From Spirochaetales bacterium Spiro_05 (GTDB lineage Bacteria; Spirochaetota; Spirochaetia; Sphaerochaetales; Sphaerochaetaceae): a stretch of 64,000 bases of DNA. This document shows positions 1 to 9,518 of the stretch, piece by piece. Within the stretch, counting starts at the first letter, position 1, and each line of letters starts with the position of its first letter. The stretch covers positions 16,207-80,206 of the forward strand of contig LVBG01000021.1 in assembly GCA_001603115.1 (NCBI GenBank). Reading direction: 5' to 3'. A program made the translations under genes and the position numbers. The notes beneath the pieces are model-generated. The model was not told where the DNA came from. It was given only the letters and a program-made list of their open reading frames with translations, and ran no database searches.

Positions 1-637
<637 letters not shown>

Positions 638-758
638 CTATGCGCGTGCAAAAAAAAATCCACACAGATTTTCCCAGAAATCAATCATAAACCAATAAGG
701 AATCGTTTGCAACCTTCCCCAATCTGATTTCCTGTATTGATAAACTTTTAGCCATGTT

Positions 759-1976
759 TCATTTCTTAAGGTGCTTGTTTAGTGCAATATAACCGCACCC
801 AAGCAGAAAACAGAGCCCCGCATTGATAAGCCAGAGCTGCCTATAGTCCAAAACCAGCAACAAGAGCCCTCCATAGGAAGGGCTGAGGGCGTGGCCAAGA
901 CTTGAGGTGGTCATCAGATAGGCGTTCGCCCGTGAGCGCAGCGAAGGCGGAGTGTAGGCGTTGACGAACACATTTGCGTTGGTCGCCATCAGGATTTCGC
1001 CAAGGGTCCAGATGCAAGTTGCCACCAAGAAAGGAACGAAGCTGGTGCACCCCGCATAGACAGTGTAGCCAAACACATAAAAGAGCATCGCGAGTGCCAT
1101 CGAATTGAGCTGACCGATCTTATGCGTCCAGATGGTCAGAAACGCAGTGGCAACCAGAACCGTAACGGCATTGACGCTCATCAGAAATGCATAGGATTGC
1201 GAGCCTGCCGTTTCCCCGAAGAGGGAGGCAAACTGCAAAGGCAAGGTGAAAGAGTTCTGCCCATAGGTAAGGCTGTAGAGGGCAAAGCCAAGAAAGAACA
1301 AGACCAAAATCGGGGATAGATGCAAAGCATCCCCCTTCTCCACGGTTGCCTCATCCTTGGCTCTCCTGGTTCGCATCACATTCGGGATGGCAATCATAAG
1401 CAACACGGTTGAGAGGGAGAGCAGGAGCGCCGAGAAGCTGAAAAGCAGAAACAGCGAACGGGCATAGAGGAAGGAGGCGGCCATCGGGCCGAGGGCAACC
1501 CCTACGTTCGTCCCCAGATAGAGCAAACTGAAAGATTGGGAGAGTTGCTCCTTGTTGCTGAACTCAGCGACCATGGTATTGGTCAGCGGCGCTGTTCCTC
1601 CACGGAACGGACTACCCAGAAGAATGAGATAGGGAATAAGCTGGGGATGGCTTGCATAGGAGAGAGCGCAGCCGGCATACGAGAGAATCACCATGGATTG
1701 GAAGAGCACCAAAGGACGCTTTTGCCCCCACCGCTCAGCCACCGGGGCACTGAGCAGTTGTCCGAGCATGGTAGCTGCAACACTCAACGAGACGAAAAAG
1801 CCCGCCTGGGCTGGAGTGAGATTGAGCTTGCCGGTAAGAATCAGGACCAGCAACAGCTGCACAAAGTCTCCGAACCGATTGATGATCCGGATGACGAAAA
1901 GGACATAGATGGATGTTCCCAGCCCCCTGTACAGGGAAAACCCCGCCAGGGATTGACGGGGTTTCTGTTTGTTCAA
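759..1976 (-). CDS. MFS transporter
   Basis: About 405 residues with 12 predicted hydrophobic segments. The family-typical opening LYRGLGTSIYVLF-RIINRFGDF is followed by the loop 2-3 signature AERWGQKRPL. This is a drug/metabolite-type major facilitator, likely a proton-coupled exporter; the substrate cannot be read from sequence. An in-frame TTG at 2072 would overlap the end of nrdJ by 47 bp and put the nrdJ terminator hairpin inside the coding sequence. I prefer the TTG at 1976, which leaves the usual short N-terminus (about 15 residues) before LYRG. Even so the hairpin at 1937-1964 still falls in the first codons, so a start further in is possible. It lies downstream of nrdJ on the same strand. 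Confidence 0.8.
   Translation of the reverse strand: MNKQKPRQSLAGFSLYRGLGTSIYVLFVIRIINRFGDFVQLLLVLILTGKLNLTPAQAGFFVSLSVAATMLGQLLSAPVAERWGQKRPLVLFQSMVILSYAGCALSYASHPQLIPYLILLGSPFRGGTAPLTNTMVAEFSNKEQLSQSFSLLYLGTNVGVALGPMAASFLYARSLFLLFSFSALLLSLSTVLLMIAIPNVMRTRRAKDEATVEKGDALHLSPILVLFFLGFALYSLTYGQNSFTLPLQFASLFGETAGSQSYAFLMSVNAVTVLVATAFLTIWTHKIGQLNSMALAMLFYVFGYTVYAGCTSFVPFLVATCIWTLGEILMATNANVFVNAYTPPSLRSRANAYLMTTSSLGHALSPSYGGLLLLVLDYRQLWLINAGLCFLLGCGYIALNKHLKK
1937..1964 (-). terminator. probable nrdJ terminator hairpin
   Basis: AAACCCCG and CGGGGTTT form an 8-bp stem with an 11-nt loop, followed by a short T run on the minus strand, 62 nt past the nrdJ stop. It overlaps the 5' end of the MFS reading frame, so it may attenuate read-through into that gene. 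Confidence 0.6.
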
Positions 1977-2025
1977 AGCGGAATCCCTACCCTGTCTTGG
2001 AGGGTAAGGATTGTCATCTCTTTGG

Positions 2026-4527
2026 TCAACACTCGCTGTGACCGCAAGAGAAACATTTCTTGCAACCTTCAATATTCACAAAGGTGACATTCCCGCAAAT
2101 CGGGCAGATATCGGGTTTCACACTTGCCGTTGCAGAGGGAAGACCGAGATCAAGCTGGCCTGCTTCGTCCTCCTCATCCTCTTCATCGGGAAGACGCGAA
2201 GCCTCCCGATCAGAGTCTGAGGACCCGATGTGCTCCTGCAACACCTGTGCCACTGCATCAGGAAGACTCATGACCCTATTCTTGCCAAAGCCCATCGACC
2301 GACCACTGCCGATTCCTGAGAGCTGGCCGATGATCGCCTGTGCCCGCTGATCGGGGGTGAGTGGGCTGGGCATGCGAAGCATCAAGCTGATGAGCCTGCC
2401 CAGGCCCTCTGCATCTGCTGCCACATCCGAGCCGACCTTGGCCACATTGATGAACACCTCGAAGATATCACTGGGATTGGGGCCATCACAGTTGACCGTA
2501 ATGTACGCCGTCCCGATCGGGGTTGCCTTGCGGTAGGTCGTTCCCTGCAATACGGTGGATCTCACACGCGGCTTTGGCTCGGAAGAGCGGCTGACCACCG
2601 GCTTCTCAACCTTCGGCTCCTCTTTCTTCACGGTAAGGACCTGCGTGTCGCGCGATCCATCACGATAGGTCGTACCACCCTTGCACCCCAGATCGTAGAG
2701 CAGCTCGTAGAGCTTGCCGGTCTGCTCGACCGTGTACTCCTTGGGAGTGTTTCCGGTCTTCGAAATGGAGGAGTCAACCCACTTCTGGATGGCTGCCTGC
2801 ACCTTCACATGCCCTTCAGGGGCAAGATCCATGGCAGAGACAAAGTAGTCGGGCTTCTTCTGACCAGGGTGATCTTTCACCCACTCATCATAGACTTTCA
2901 CCCGCTCGATGTTTGTGCCCATCCTGCCGGTTCTCTCCCACTCCCAGAAGTAGTAGGGCTCAATGCCGGTGGAGGTGTTCACCATCGTACCGGTGGTGCC
3001 GGTGGGAGCCTGGGTGAGCAGGGTCACGTTGCGCAGTCCCTGCTTTCTCACCTTCTCTCGAAGGGTTTCAGGCATCTGAAGCATGAAGCCGCTCATCAGC
3101 AACTTCTCGGCATCGAAGAGGGGGAAGCTCCCCTTCTCCTTGGCGAGTTCGCTGCTTTCGCTGTACGCCTCGATGCAGATGAACTTGTACAACTCCTCGA
3201 TGAAAGCCAGAGAAGCATCACTGCCATAGCCAAGCTCGAGCTTGATCAACATGTCGGCAAGGCCCATGGTGCCAAGCCCGATGCGCCGCTCGCTGAGCTG
3301 CTGCTGCTTGTTCTCCTCAAAGAAGTACGGCGTGTCATCGATGACATCGTCCAAAAAGCGGACTGCAGCACGCACGGCCCTTCCCAGATCCTCGTAGAGC
3401 ACCTTCTTGTCCTTCACGAAGCGACTGAGGTTGATGGATCCGAGGTTGCACACGCCCCAGGGGGGAAGTCCTTGCTCGCCACAGGGATTGGTGCTCTGGA
3501 TTGTGGAGTAGTACCACGAGTTGGACATCTTGTTATACCGGTCGATGAAGAACACACCCGGTTCTGCACTCGCCCAAGCACTCTCTACGATGGCTTCCCA
3601 GATTTTCCTGGCTTTCAGCTTCTGATAGACGAACACCTTGTGCCCGTTCTTCTTCCACTTGTTGATATCCCCATCCCACTCCTTGTTGTAGGCGGGGTCG
3701 GTGGTATCGGGGAAGAAGGTCTCCCAGTCGCCATCGCTACGCACAGCATCCATGAAGTCATCGGTAATGCCGACACTGATGTTTGCGTTGGTGATCTTGC
3801 CCATCTCACGCTTGGAGTTGATGAAATCGAGGATATCCGGATGCCAGACGTTGAGGATCAGCATCAACGCACCGCGTCGGGATCCACCCTGCTCAATCAG
3901 GCCGGTGACGAAGCTGAAGAGTCCGCCCCAGCTTACCGAGCCACTGGATCTTCCATTTACGCCCTTGACGTAACTGTGCCTGGGCCTGAGGGAGGAGATG
4001 TTCATCCCCACTCCGCCGCCGCGGCTCATAATCTCGGTCATCTGTCCCAGCGAGGCAATGATGCCACCACGACTGTCCTTCGGAGAGGGGATCACGTAAC
4101 AGTTGAAATAGGTCAGATTCTGATCCGTTCCAGCGCCAGTAAGAATCCTGCCGCCAGGGACAAACTTCCAATCCTCCAGGAGCCAATTGAACTCTTTTTC
4201 CCATGTTTTCTGAATCTCCGGCTTCTCTTGCGAAGCGATACCTTTCGCTACACGAGCCAACATCTGGGCAGGATCGGTTTCAAGGGGTTTGTCCACATCT
4301 TCCCGCTTGACATGCAAGACAATACCGTCGTCCAGCTTCACCGTGATCGAGTCGTTGGCGAGCAGTTCGGTGACCACACCGATCTCACGCTGACCTGTCT
4401 TAGGATTGCTTACGGCGACCACGACATCCCCAACCGAAAGGGTCTCTTTTTTCACATCTTTCAGTGCATATCGGTCCAGGAAAATCTTGCGTCCCAACGT
4501 ACTCAGTTCATTCTTCACAGAGCTCAT
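2026..4527 (-). CDS. nrdJ: adenosylcobalamin-dependent (class II) ribonucleoside-diphosphate reductase
   Basis: 833 residues. The class II core is clear: FNCYVIPSPKDSRGG, RGGGVGMNISSLRP, the active-site loop NPCGEQGLPPWGVCNLGSINL region (catalytic Cys/Glu near residue 347) and LTQAPTGTTG. The C-terminus is a Cys-rich redox/zinc tail with CPICG, CKKC and SCGHSEC. The N-terminal ~75 residues form a small beta-rich extension rather than an ATP cone. It reduces ribonucleotides with a B12-generated thiyl radical and works with or without oxygen. The ATG at 4527 follows GAGGG. Its upstream region has two NrdR-type boxes and a structured leader. The window also holds the B12-independent alternative nrdD-nrdG at 59.7-62.5 kb. 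Confidence 0.95.
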   Translation of the reverse strand: MSSVKNELSTLGRKIFLDRYALKDVKKETLSVGDVVVAVSNPKTGQREIGVVTELLANDSITVKLDDGIVLHVKREDVDKPLETDPAQMLARVAKGIASQEKPEIQKTWEKEFNWLLEDWKFVPGGRILTGAGTDQNLTYFNCYVIPSPKDSRGGIIASLGQMTEIMSRGGGVGMNISSLRPRHSYVKGVNGRSSGSVSWGGLFSFVTGLIEQGGSRRGALMLILNVWHPDILDFINSKREMGKITNANISVGITDDFMDAVRSDGDWETFFPDTTDPAYNKEWDGDINKWKKNGHKVFVYQKLKARKIWEAIVESAWASAEPGVFFIDRYNKMSNSWYYSTIQSTNPCGEQGLPPWGVCNLGSINLSRFVKDKKVLYEDLGRAVRAAVRFLDDVIDDTPYFFEENKQQQLSERRIGLGTMGLADMLIKLELGYGSDASLAFIEELYKFICIEAYSESSELAKEKGSFPLFDAEKLLMSGFMLQMPETLREKVRKQGLRNVTLLTQAPTGTTGTMVNTSTGIEPYYFWEWERTGRMGTNIERVKVYDEWVKDHPGQKKPDYFVSAMDLAPEGHVKVQAAIQKWVDSSISKTGNTPKEYTVEQTGKLYELLYDLGCKGGTTYRDGSRDTQVLTVKKEEPKVEKPVVSRSSEPKPRVRSTVLQGTTYRKATPIGTAYITVNCDGPNPSDIFEVFINVAKVGSDVAADAEGLGRLISLMLRMPSPLTPDQRAQAIIGQLSGIGSGRSMGFGKNRVMSLPDAVAQVLQEHIGSSDSDREASRLPDEEDEEDEAGQLDLGLPSATASVKPDICPICGNVTFVNIEGCKKCFSCGHSEC

Positions 4528-4589
4528 GTAATCCCTCTATATATGTATTTTTTCACTCTCTCAAAAGACTTGATTGCCAGACTTTAGGG

Positions 4590-4623
4590 CCTTGCAAGCA
4601 AGGGGGCCGACGGCTGTCGACCC
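4590..4623 (-). promoter_or_regulatory. structured nrdJ leader: two adjacent hairpins
   Basis: GGGCCGAC (4604-4611) pairs with GTCGACCC (4616-4623), with one G-U pair and a 4-nt loop. CCTTG (4590-4594) pairs with CAAGG (4599-4603) around a tetraloop. Both lie in the stretch between the NrdR-type boxes and the nrdJ start. There is no T run after them, so they are not simple terminators. No known riboswitch class was recognised here. Confidence 0.4.
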
Positions 4624-4666
4624 TCATCAACCATACCATGGAGACTACAACTTGGCAAGCATGATT

Positions 4667-4714
4667 ACCGTATTTATAGCGCAGTCAAAAGTTGAATAAC
4701 GCTATATATAGTGT
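4667..4714. promoter_or_regulatory. paired NrdR-type boxes upstream of nrdJ
   Basis: ACGCTATATATAGTGT (4699-4714) matches the NrdR box consensus ACACWATATATWGTGT at 15 of 16 positions. ACCGTATTTATAGCGC (4667-4682) matches at 11 of 16. Their starts are 32 bp apart, the usual three-helical-turn spacing of NrdR pairs. NrdR is the nucleotide-sensing repressor of ribonucleotide reductase genes; the nrdR gene is not in the window. The rest of the 4528-5009 gap holds the nrdJ leader and the gdhA terminator. Confidence 0.8.
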
Positions 4715-4942
4715 TATATAGGTTTGATAGCACTCACGTATCAAGTCTAAGAAAATGCGTATGAGAAAGGTCTGAAAGGTTCAAATTGACAAAAATAAAA
4801 ACTTTCAATTCCTTGCTGGCAATGAGCAGAAGTTGTAAGCAGACGCCCCCTCTCAAGCCTTGTTTTCCTGTGGCAAAATCATGCGCATTCCCATCCTTCG
4901 CCCATGTACAAGATTGCAAAACTGTCGGTTGCCTAGTGGCCT

Positions 4943-4978
4943 GAAAAATGGGAGTCTCCCCGACGAGAAGACTCCCAT
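4943..4978 (-). terminator. gdhA Rho-independent terminator
   Basis: ATGGGAGTCT (4948-4957) and AGACTCCCAT (4969-4978) form a perfect 10-bp stem, followed on the minus strand by a TTTTT run. It lies about 30 nt past the gdhA stop. Confidence 0.9.
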
Positions 4979-5009
4979 GATACACAAAACCCCATTGGGG
5001 GAACAATCA

Positions 5010-6347
5010 TCAGTATCCGAGCTGGACCATGGTATCGGCAACCTTCCTGAAGCCGGCGATGTTCGCCCCCTTCACGTAGTTGATGTACCCGTCATCCTCC
5101 TTCCCTTCACGAACACAAGCCTGATGAATCTGGGTCATGATGGAAAAGAGCTTCTCATCCACCTCCTCAGCAGTCCAGGAAAGGTGCATGGCATTCTGGC
5201 TCATTTCCAAGCCGCTGACAGCTACTCCGCCTGCATTTGCTGCCTTGCCCGGAGCAAAGGGAATGCGTTGTCCGATCAGGAAGGTGACCGCATCAGCTTG
5301 GCATCCCATGTTTGAAGTCTCGACCACGTACTTCACTCCGTTGGCCACCAATATCTTCGCATCCTCAAGATTCAGCTCGTTTTGGATGGCGCAGGGGAAA
5401 GCAAGGTCAACCGGAACCTCCCAAGGCTTCTTCTTCGGGACAAACGTGGCCCCGAACTTCTTTGCATACGGCTCCACCACATCGTTGTTGCTGGTTCTCA
5501 GGAAGTTCATGAAAGCCCACTTCTCCGGTGTACCCACTCCCTCCTCGTCATAGATGTAGCCATCGGGTCCGCTGATGGTAACCACTTTGGCCCCAAGCTG
5601 GGTTGCCTTGACTGCAGCACCCCAGGCAACATTGCCGAATCCGCTGATGGAGACGCGTTTGCCCTCGAAGCTGTCATTGTGTGCCTCAAGCATGGCCTTG
5701 GCAAAGTACATCGTGCCATAGCCGGTAGCCTCCGGACGGACCAGCGAGCCACCATAGCCCAAGCCCTTGCCGGTCAGAACACCGGTATTCTCCTCCCGGA
5801 TGCGCTTGTACTGCCCATACAGGTACCCGATCTCCCTGGCCCCCACTCCGATGTCCCCTGCAGGAACGTCAGTATCCGGACCGATGTATTTCTGAAGCTC
5901 AGTCATGAAGGAGCGGCAGAAACGAAGGATTTCCGCATCACTCTTGCCACGGGGATTGAAGTCACTGCCACCCTTGCCGCCACCCATGGGAAGGGTCGTC
6001 AGGCTGTTTTTCAGGGTCTGTTCGAAACCGAGGAACTTCAGTGAGCCGAGGGTCACACTGGAGTGGAACCGGAGCCCTCCCTTGTAGGGGCCGATGGCAT
6101 TGTTGAACTGCACCCGATATCCGCGATTCACCTGTAGGTTACCCTCGTCATCCTCCCACTCCACCCGGAAAGAGTACACACGATCGGGCTCGGTCATCCG
6201 TTCCAGAATCCGGTTTTTCTCATAGACGGGGTTCTCATTCACCACATCGATGACACTCTCCAGGACCTCGCGCACAGCCTGGATGAACTCAGGCTGGGCG
6301 GGATTCTTCCGCTCCAGATCTTCCATTAATGTTTCAAGGGTATACAT
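5010..6347 (-). CDS. gdhA: NADP-type glutamate dehydrogenase
   Basis: 445 residues, the length of the hexameric bacterial enzyme. It makes glutamate from 2-oxoglutarate, ammonium and NAD(P)H, the main ammonium entry when GDH is used in place of GS/GOGAT. Visible signatures are PYKGGLRFHSSV (substrate site), LPMGGGKGGSDFNP (catalytic Lys near residue 125), DIGVGAREIGYL and the nucleotide fold SISGFGNVAWGAA. I chose the ATG at 6347 (MYTLETLMEDL), which aligns with known N-termini and follows AAGGAG 12 nt upstream. An in-frame ATG at 6383 has no ribosome binding site. The gene has its own sigma70-type promoter and a strong terminator, so it is monocistronic. Confidence 0.96.
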   Translation of the reverse strand: MYTLETLMEDLERKNPAQPEFIQAVREVLESVIDVVNENPVYEKNRILERMTEPDRVYSFRVEWEDDEGNLQVNRGYRVQFNNAIGPYKGGLRFHSSVTLGSLKFLGFEQTLKNSLTTLPMGGGKGGSDFNPRGKSDAEILRFCRSFMTELQKYIGPDTDVPAGDIGVGAREIGYLYGQYKRIREENTGVLTGKGLGYGGSLVRPEATGYGTMYFAKAMLEAHNDSFEGKRVSISGFGNVAWGAAVKATQLGAKVVTISGPDGYIYDEEGVGTPEKWAFMNFLRTSNNDVVEPYAKKFGATFVPKKKPWEVPVDLAFPCAIQNELNLEDAKILVANGVKYVVETSNMGCQADAVTFLIGQRIPFAPGKAANAGGVAVSGLEMSQNAMHLSWTAEEVDEKLFSIMTQIHQACVREGKEDDGYINYVKGANIAGFRKVADTMVQLGY

Positions 6348-6400
6348 ACCTAGATTTTTCTCCTTCAGAACGAGTGCAAGCATCTACTGCTTGTTCAAAA

Positions 6401-6429
6401 AGCCTAAACCCGAGCATAGGTTCTGTCAA
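6401..6429 (-). promoter_or_regulatory. gdhA promoter
   Basis: TTGACA (6424-6429), a 17-bp spacer and TAGGCT (6401-6406) on the minus strand give a ~45-50 nt leader to the ATG at 6347. Just upstream is very AT-rich DNA with the inverted repeat GAGTA/TACTC (6451-6473), a possible regulator site shared with the divergent gene at 6573. Confidence 0.75.
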
Positions 6430-6572
6430 TGTTTAAATTGAGTTAATCATGAGTATTATTTTTTATATTACTCGATTGTTCAATAAATCGTATATTTTTT
6501 GAATTTTTTATCAAATTTATGCAATTCTTGAATTTCTATTCAAAACTGTATGCCCATGCTACACTACTCGGT

Positions 6573-9518
6573 ATGTACACACTAGACCCTACCTGGTTGC
6601 CCTTCAGCAACCTGATGCTGAAACATATCTACAACGTCCTGCTCATCTGCAACGAATACGACCGGTTTCTTCTGGAAGAGGACGGACGGGTTGAAGAGGA
6701 GCTGTACATCGAATACACCCAGCTGGGGCTGAACAACCCTCCAAAAATCACCCACACCAACAGTGGTGAGGAAGCGCTCAAGCTCATCGCAAGCCGGAAG
6801 TATGAACTGGTCATCACCATGCTCGATCTCGGGCCGGAATCAGTGGAACAACTTGCCGACTCCATCAAGAAGCTGGATCCGGAAATGCCGGTCATCGCCC
6901 TCTCCCCCTCCTCAAGCCACCGCAGGAACAAGCTGATCAAGGGTTCGGACTGTCAGGCGATCGACTACTTCTTCTACTGGCAGGGCGACCCCACCATCTT
7001 CTTGGCCATGATCAAGCTGGTCGAGGACAGGATGAACCTCGATCACGACACAAAGGAAGCTGACGTACAGGTCATCATCCTGGTTGAAGACTCAATCCGT
7101 TTCTACTCCTCCTACCTACCCATGATGTACACCTGCCTCATCCAGCAGAACCGCTCAGCCATTTTGGAAGCGCTGAACAACTGGGGCAAAACCCTGCGCA
7201 TGCGGGGAAGACCCAAAATTGTCCTTGCAAGGACCTATGAGGAGGCTTGGCAGCTGTACAGCACCTACCGGCACAACATCCTGGGCATCATCACCGACAT
7301 GTCCTACCTCAAGGAAGGGCAGCAGGACAGGCTGGCCGGGCTTACCCTCACCAAGGAGGTACTCGCCCTCGACCCCGAAGTCCCCATTCTGGTGCAAAGC
7401 AGCGACAACAACGCCCGTGACGAGGTGGAGGATGGTGGAGCCTTCTTCATCTGGAAGCACAGCTCGTCGCTGCTCTTCGACCTCAACAAGTTCATGACCA
7501 GCCATTACGGCTTCGGCCCCTTCATCTTCCGTGACCCGAAAACGATGGAAGAGATTGCACGAGCTGAAACAATGCGTGACCTGCAGCGGCTTCTGCCCTT
7601 CATCCCAGCTGAAAGCTTCGACTTCCACTGCAGGCGCAATGAGTTCTCCCGCTGGCTGAGGGCACAGAGTCTCTATACCCTCGCCGCCAAGATCAAGAAC
7701 CTGCAGATACCTCCCGGAGGCAATGCCTCGCTTGTCCAGCAGCAGCTCATCGACATCATCCGCACCTACCGAAGCGAACGCACCAAAGGTGTCATCGCAC
7801 AGTTCAGTCGCAACAACTATGACGAGACACTCTTTTTCAGCCGTATCGGGGGAGGGTCCCTGGGTGGCAAGGGCAGAGGGCTTGCTTTCATCGACATGGT
7901 GCTCAGAGCAGCAAAGCTTCCTGCCAAGTACCCCCAGGTCTATCTCTCCATTCCCCGTACCGTTGTGCTGACCACAGAGATGTTCACCCAATTCATTGAG
8001 GAGAACAACCTCACCGACATCACCACCGCAGACCTCCCGGATGAGACCTTGCTCAAGATTTTCCTCTCCAAGCCGTTGAAAGAGGAGCTGGTGCTCAACC
8101 TCGCTGAGATAATCCAGGTGATCCACCAACCCATCTGCGTGCGCTCCTCGAGTTTGCTTGAAGACTCCCACTACCAGCCGTTCGCAGGGGTGTATGAGAC
8201 CTGCATGCTGCCCAACAAGGGAAGTGACGAAGTACGACTCGCAGAACTGTGTGATGCAATCAGGGCAGTATGGGCCTCAACCTATTTCCGCAGTGCCAAG
8301 GAGTACCTCAAGGCAACCGAGCACATGCTCGAGGATGAGAAAATGGCTGTCATCATCCAGCAGGTCATCGGCAGCGAACACGGCTCATACTGGTATCCGA
8401 ACATCAGCGGGGTTGCCCGCTCACTCAACTACTATCCCTTGGGTGGGGAAAAACCCGAGGACGGAGTTGGAATGCTCAGCTTCGGGTTTGGAAAGTCTGT
8501 CGTCGACAATGGGTCGGCTCTGCGCTTCAGTCCCTCCCATCCCAAGCGACCGGCCCAGTATCTGGGAGGAAACCAAACCAGCAGCCAAAGGACCTTCTAC
8601 GGCCTGAATCTGAAAAACGGGTACCACCCGCTGGCTGAAGGTGGCTTGGAAAACCTTGAACTGCTGGATCTCAGTGAAGCTGAACAGCATCCTGAATCAC
8701 TCAAGTTCATCGCAAGCACATATGAGATGGCAACCGGGACCCTCAGTGAATCGATCCGTGCAGAAGGGCAGAAGGTCATCACGTTCAACGGGGTTCTCAA
8801 GTATGACGCCTTCCCGCTCGCCCAGATTGTCAAGGACATCCTCATCCTCGGCACCGAAGCCATGGGAAAGCCGGTGGAAATAGAGTTTGCCGTCAACCTC
8901 AACCGAAAAGCTCCAAAAATCCAGGAGTTCAGTCTCCTGCAGATCAGGCCCATTGCGGCAGGCAATGAGGAGAGCGATGTGGCCATCAGCGATGAGGAAC
9001 GGACACAAGCCGCAATTCACTCCGTAGTGGTCATGGGAAACGGGAAGATTGAGGATATTCATGATCTCATCTATCTCAAGCTCGATCGCTTCAATGCATC
9101 AGCTATGAAGGATATGGCCAAGGAGCTGGACAAGCTCAATGCCCAGATGGTTCTTGCCGAGCGCGACTATGCCCTCCTGGTTGCCGGCAGGCTCGGTTCT
9201 TGCGACCCTTGGCTCGGAATCCCGGTAACGTGGTCACAGATTTCCCGCTCCAAGGTAATCATCGAAACCGGCCTGAAGGGCTTCCAGGTTGAGCCCAGCC
9301 AAGGAACCCACTTCTTCCAGAACATGACCAGCCTCGGCTGCATGTACCTTACGATCAATCCGATGTATCGATCAGGACGCCTGGATAGGGAAAAGCTATC
9401 AGCACTGGCTGTCTATGATGAGACTGAGCACTTCATCCATGCCCACAGTGAAAAGCCGCTCACCATCAAGGTGAACGGCTTCAAAGGGGAAGGGGTGGTG
9501 CTGATCAATCAGGAGTGA
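6573..9518 (+). CDS. receiver-like domains fused to PEP synthase/PPDK ATP-grasp domain
   Basis: 981 residues. The N-terminus (about 1-140) resembles a degenerate response-regulator receiver (NVLLICNEYDR, VITMLDL). A second receiver-like domain (about 160-325) has an acidic pair (ILVEDS), a phospho-acceptor-like Asp (IITDMSYL) and a Lys (IWKHSS), with an internal insertion. The rest (about 400-850) matches the N-terminal nucleotide-binding part of PEP synthase/pyruvate phosphate dikinase: GGGSLGGKGRG and ICVRSSSLLEDSHYQPFAGVY. The swivelling phospho-His domain and PEP-binding barrel of PEP synthase are absent, so it is not a complete PEP synthase. A phosphotransfer or sensory role is inference. 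TACACT lies 7 nt before the ATG at 6573, with no Shine-Dalgarno; an in-frame ATG at 6519 lies upstream of that -10. Confidence 0.75.
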   Translation: MYTLDPTWLPFSNLMLKHIYNVLLICNEYDRFLLEEDGRVEEELYIEYTQLGLNNPPKITHTNSGEEALKLIASRKYELVITMLDLGPESVEQLADSIKKLDPEMPVIALSPSSSHRRNKLIKGSDCQAIDYFFYWQGDPTIFLAMIKLVEDRMNLDHDTKEADVQVIILVEDSIRFYSSYLPMMYTCLIQQNRSAILEALNNWGKTLRMRGRPKIVLARTYEEAWQLYSTYRHNILGIITDMSYLKEGQQDRLAGLTLTKEVLALDPEVPILVQSSDNNARDEVEDGGAFFIWKHSSSLLFDLNKFMTSHYGFGPFIFRDPKTMEEIARAETMRDLQRLLPFIPAESFDFHCRRNEFSRWLRAQSLYTLAAKIKNLQIPPGGNASLVQQQLIDIIRTYRSERTKGVIAQFSRNNYDETLFFSRIGGGSLGGKGRGLAFIDMVLRAAKLPAKYPQVYLSIPRTVVLTTEMFTQFIEENNLTDITTADLPDETLLKIFLSKPLKEELVLNLAEIIQVIHQPICVRSSSLLEDSHYQPFAGVYETCMLPNKGSDEVRLAELCDAIRAVWASTYFRSAKEYLKATEHMLEDEKMAVIIQQVIGSEHGSYWYPNISGVARSLNYYPLGGEKPEDGVGMLSFGFGKSVVDNGSALRFSPSHPKRPAQYLGGNQTSSQRTFYGLNLKNGYHPLAEGGLENLELLDLSEAEQHPESLKFIASTYEMATGTLSESIRAEGQKVITFNGVLKYDAFPLAQIVKDILILGTEAMGKPVEIEFAVNLNRKAPKIQEFSLLQIRPIAAGNEESDVAISDEERTQAAIHSVVVMGNGKIEDIHDLIYLKLDRFNASAMKDMAKELDKLNAQMVLAERDYALLVAGRLGSCDPWLGIPVTWSQISRSKVIIETGLKGFQVEPSQGTHFFQNMTSLGCMYLTINPMYRSGRLDREKLSALAVYDETEHFIHAHSEKPLTIKVNGFKGEGVVLINQE

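Noticed and set aside
1977..2072. Upstream TTG start for the MFS transporter at 759-1976
   Set aside because: It would overlap nrdJ by 47 bp and adds a long polar N-terminus not seen in the family.
2809..4587. 592-codon open frame on the plus strand opposite nrdJ
   Set aside because: It is the antisense shadow of a strongly conserved gene, has no ribosome binding site or recognisable domain, and its length follows from the codon bias of nrdJ.
4528..4750. Cobalamin riboswitch upstream of nrdJ
   Set aside because: No B12 box or aptamer core is present; only two hairpins and NrdR-type boxes are seen.
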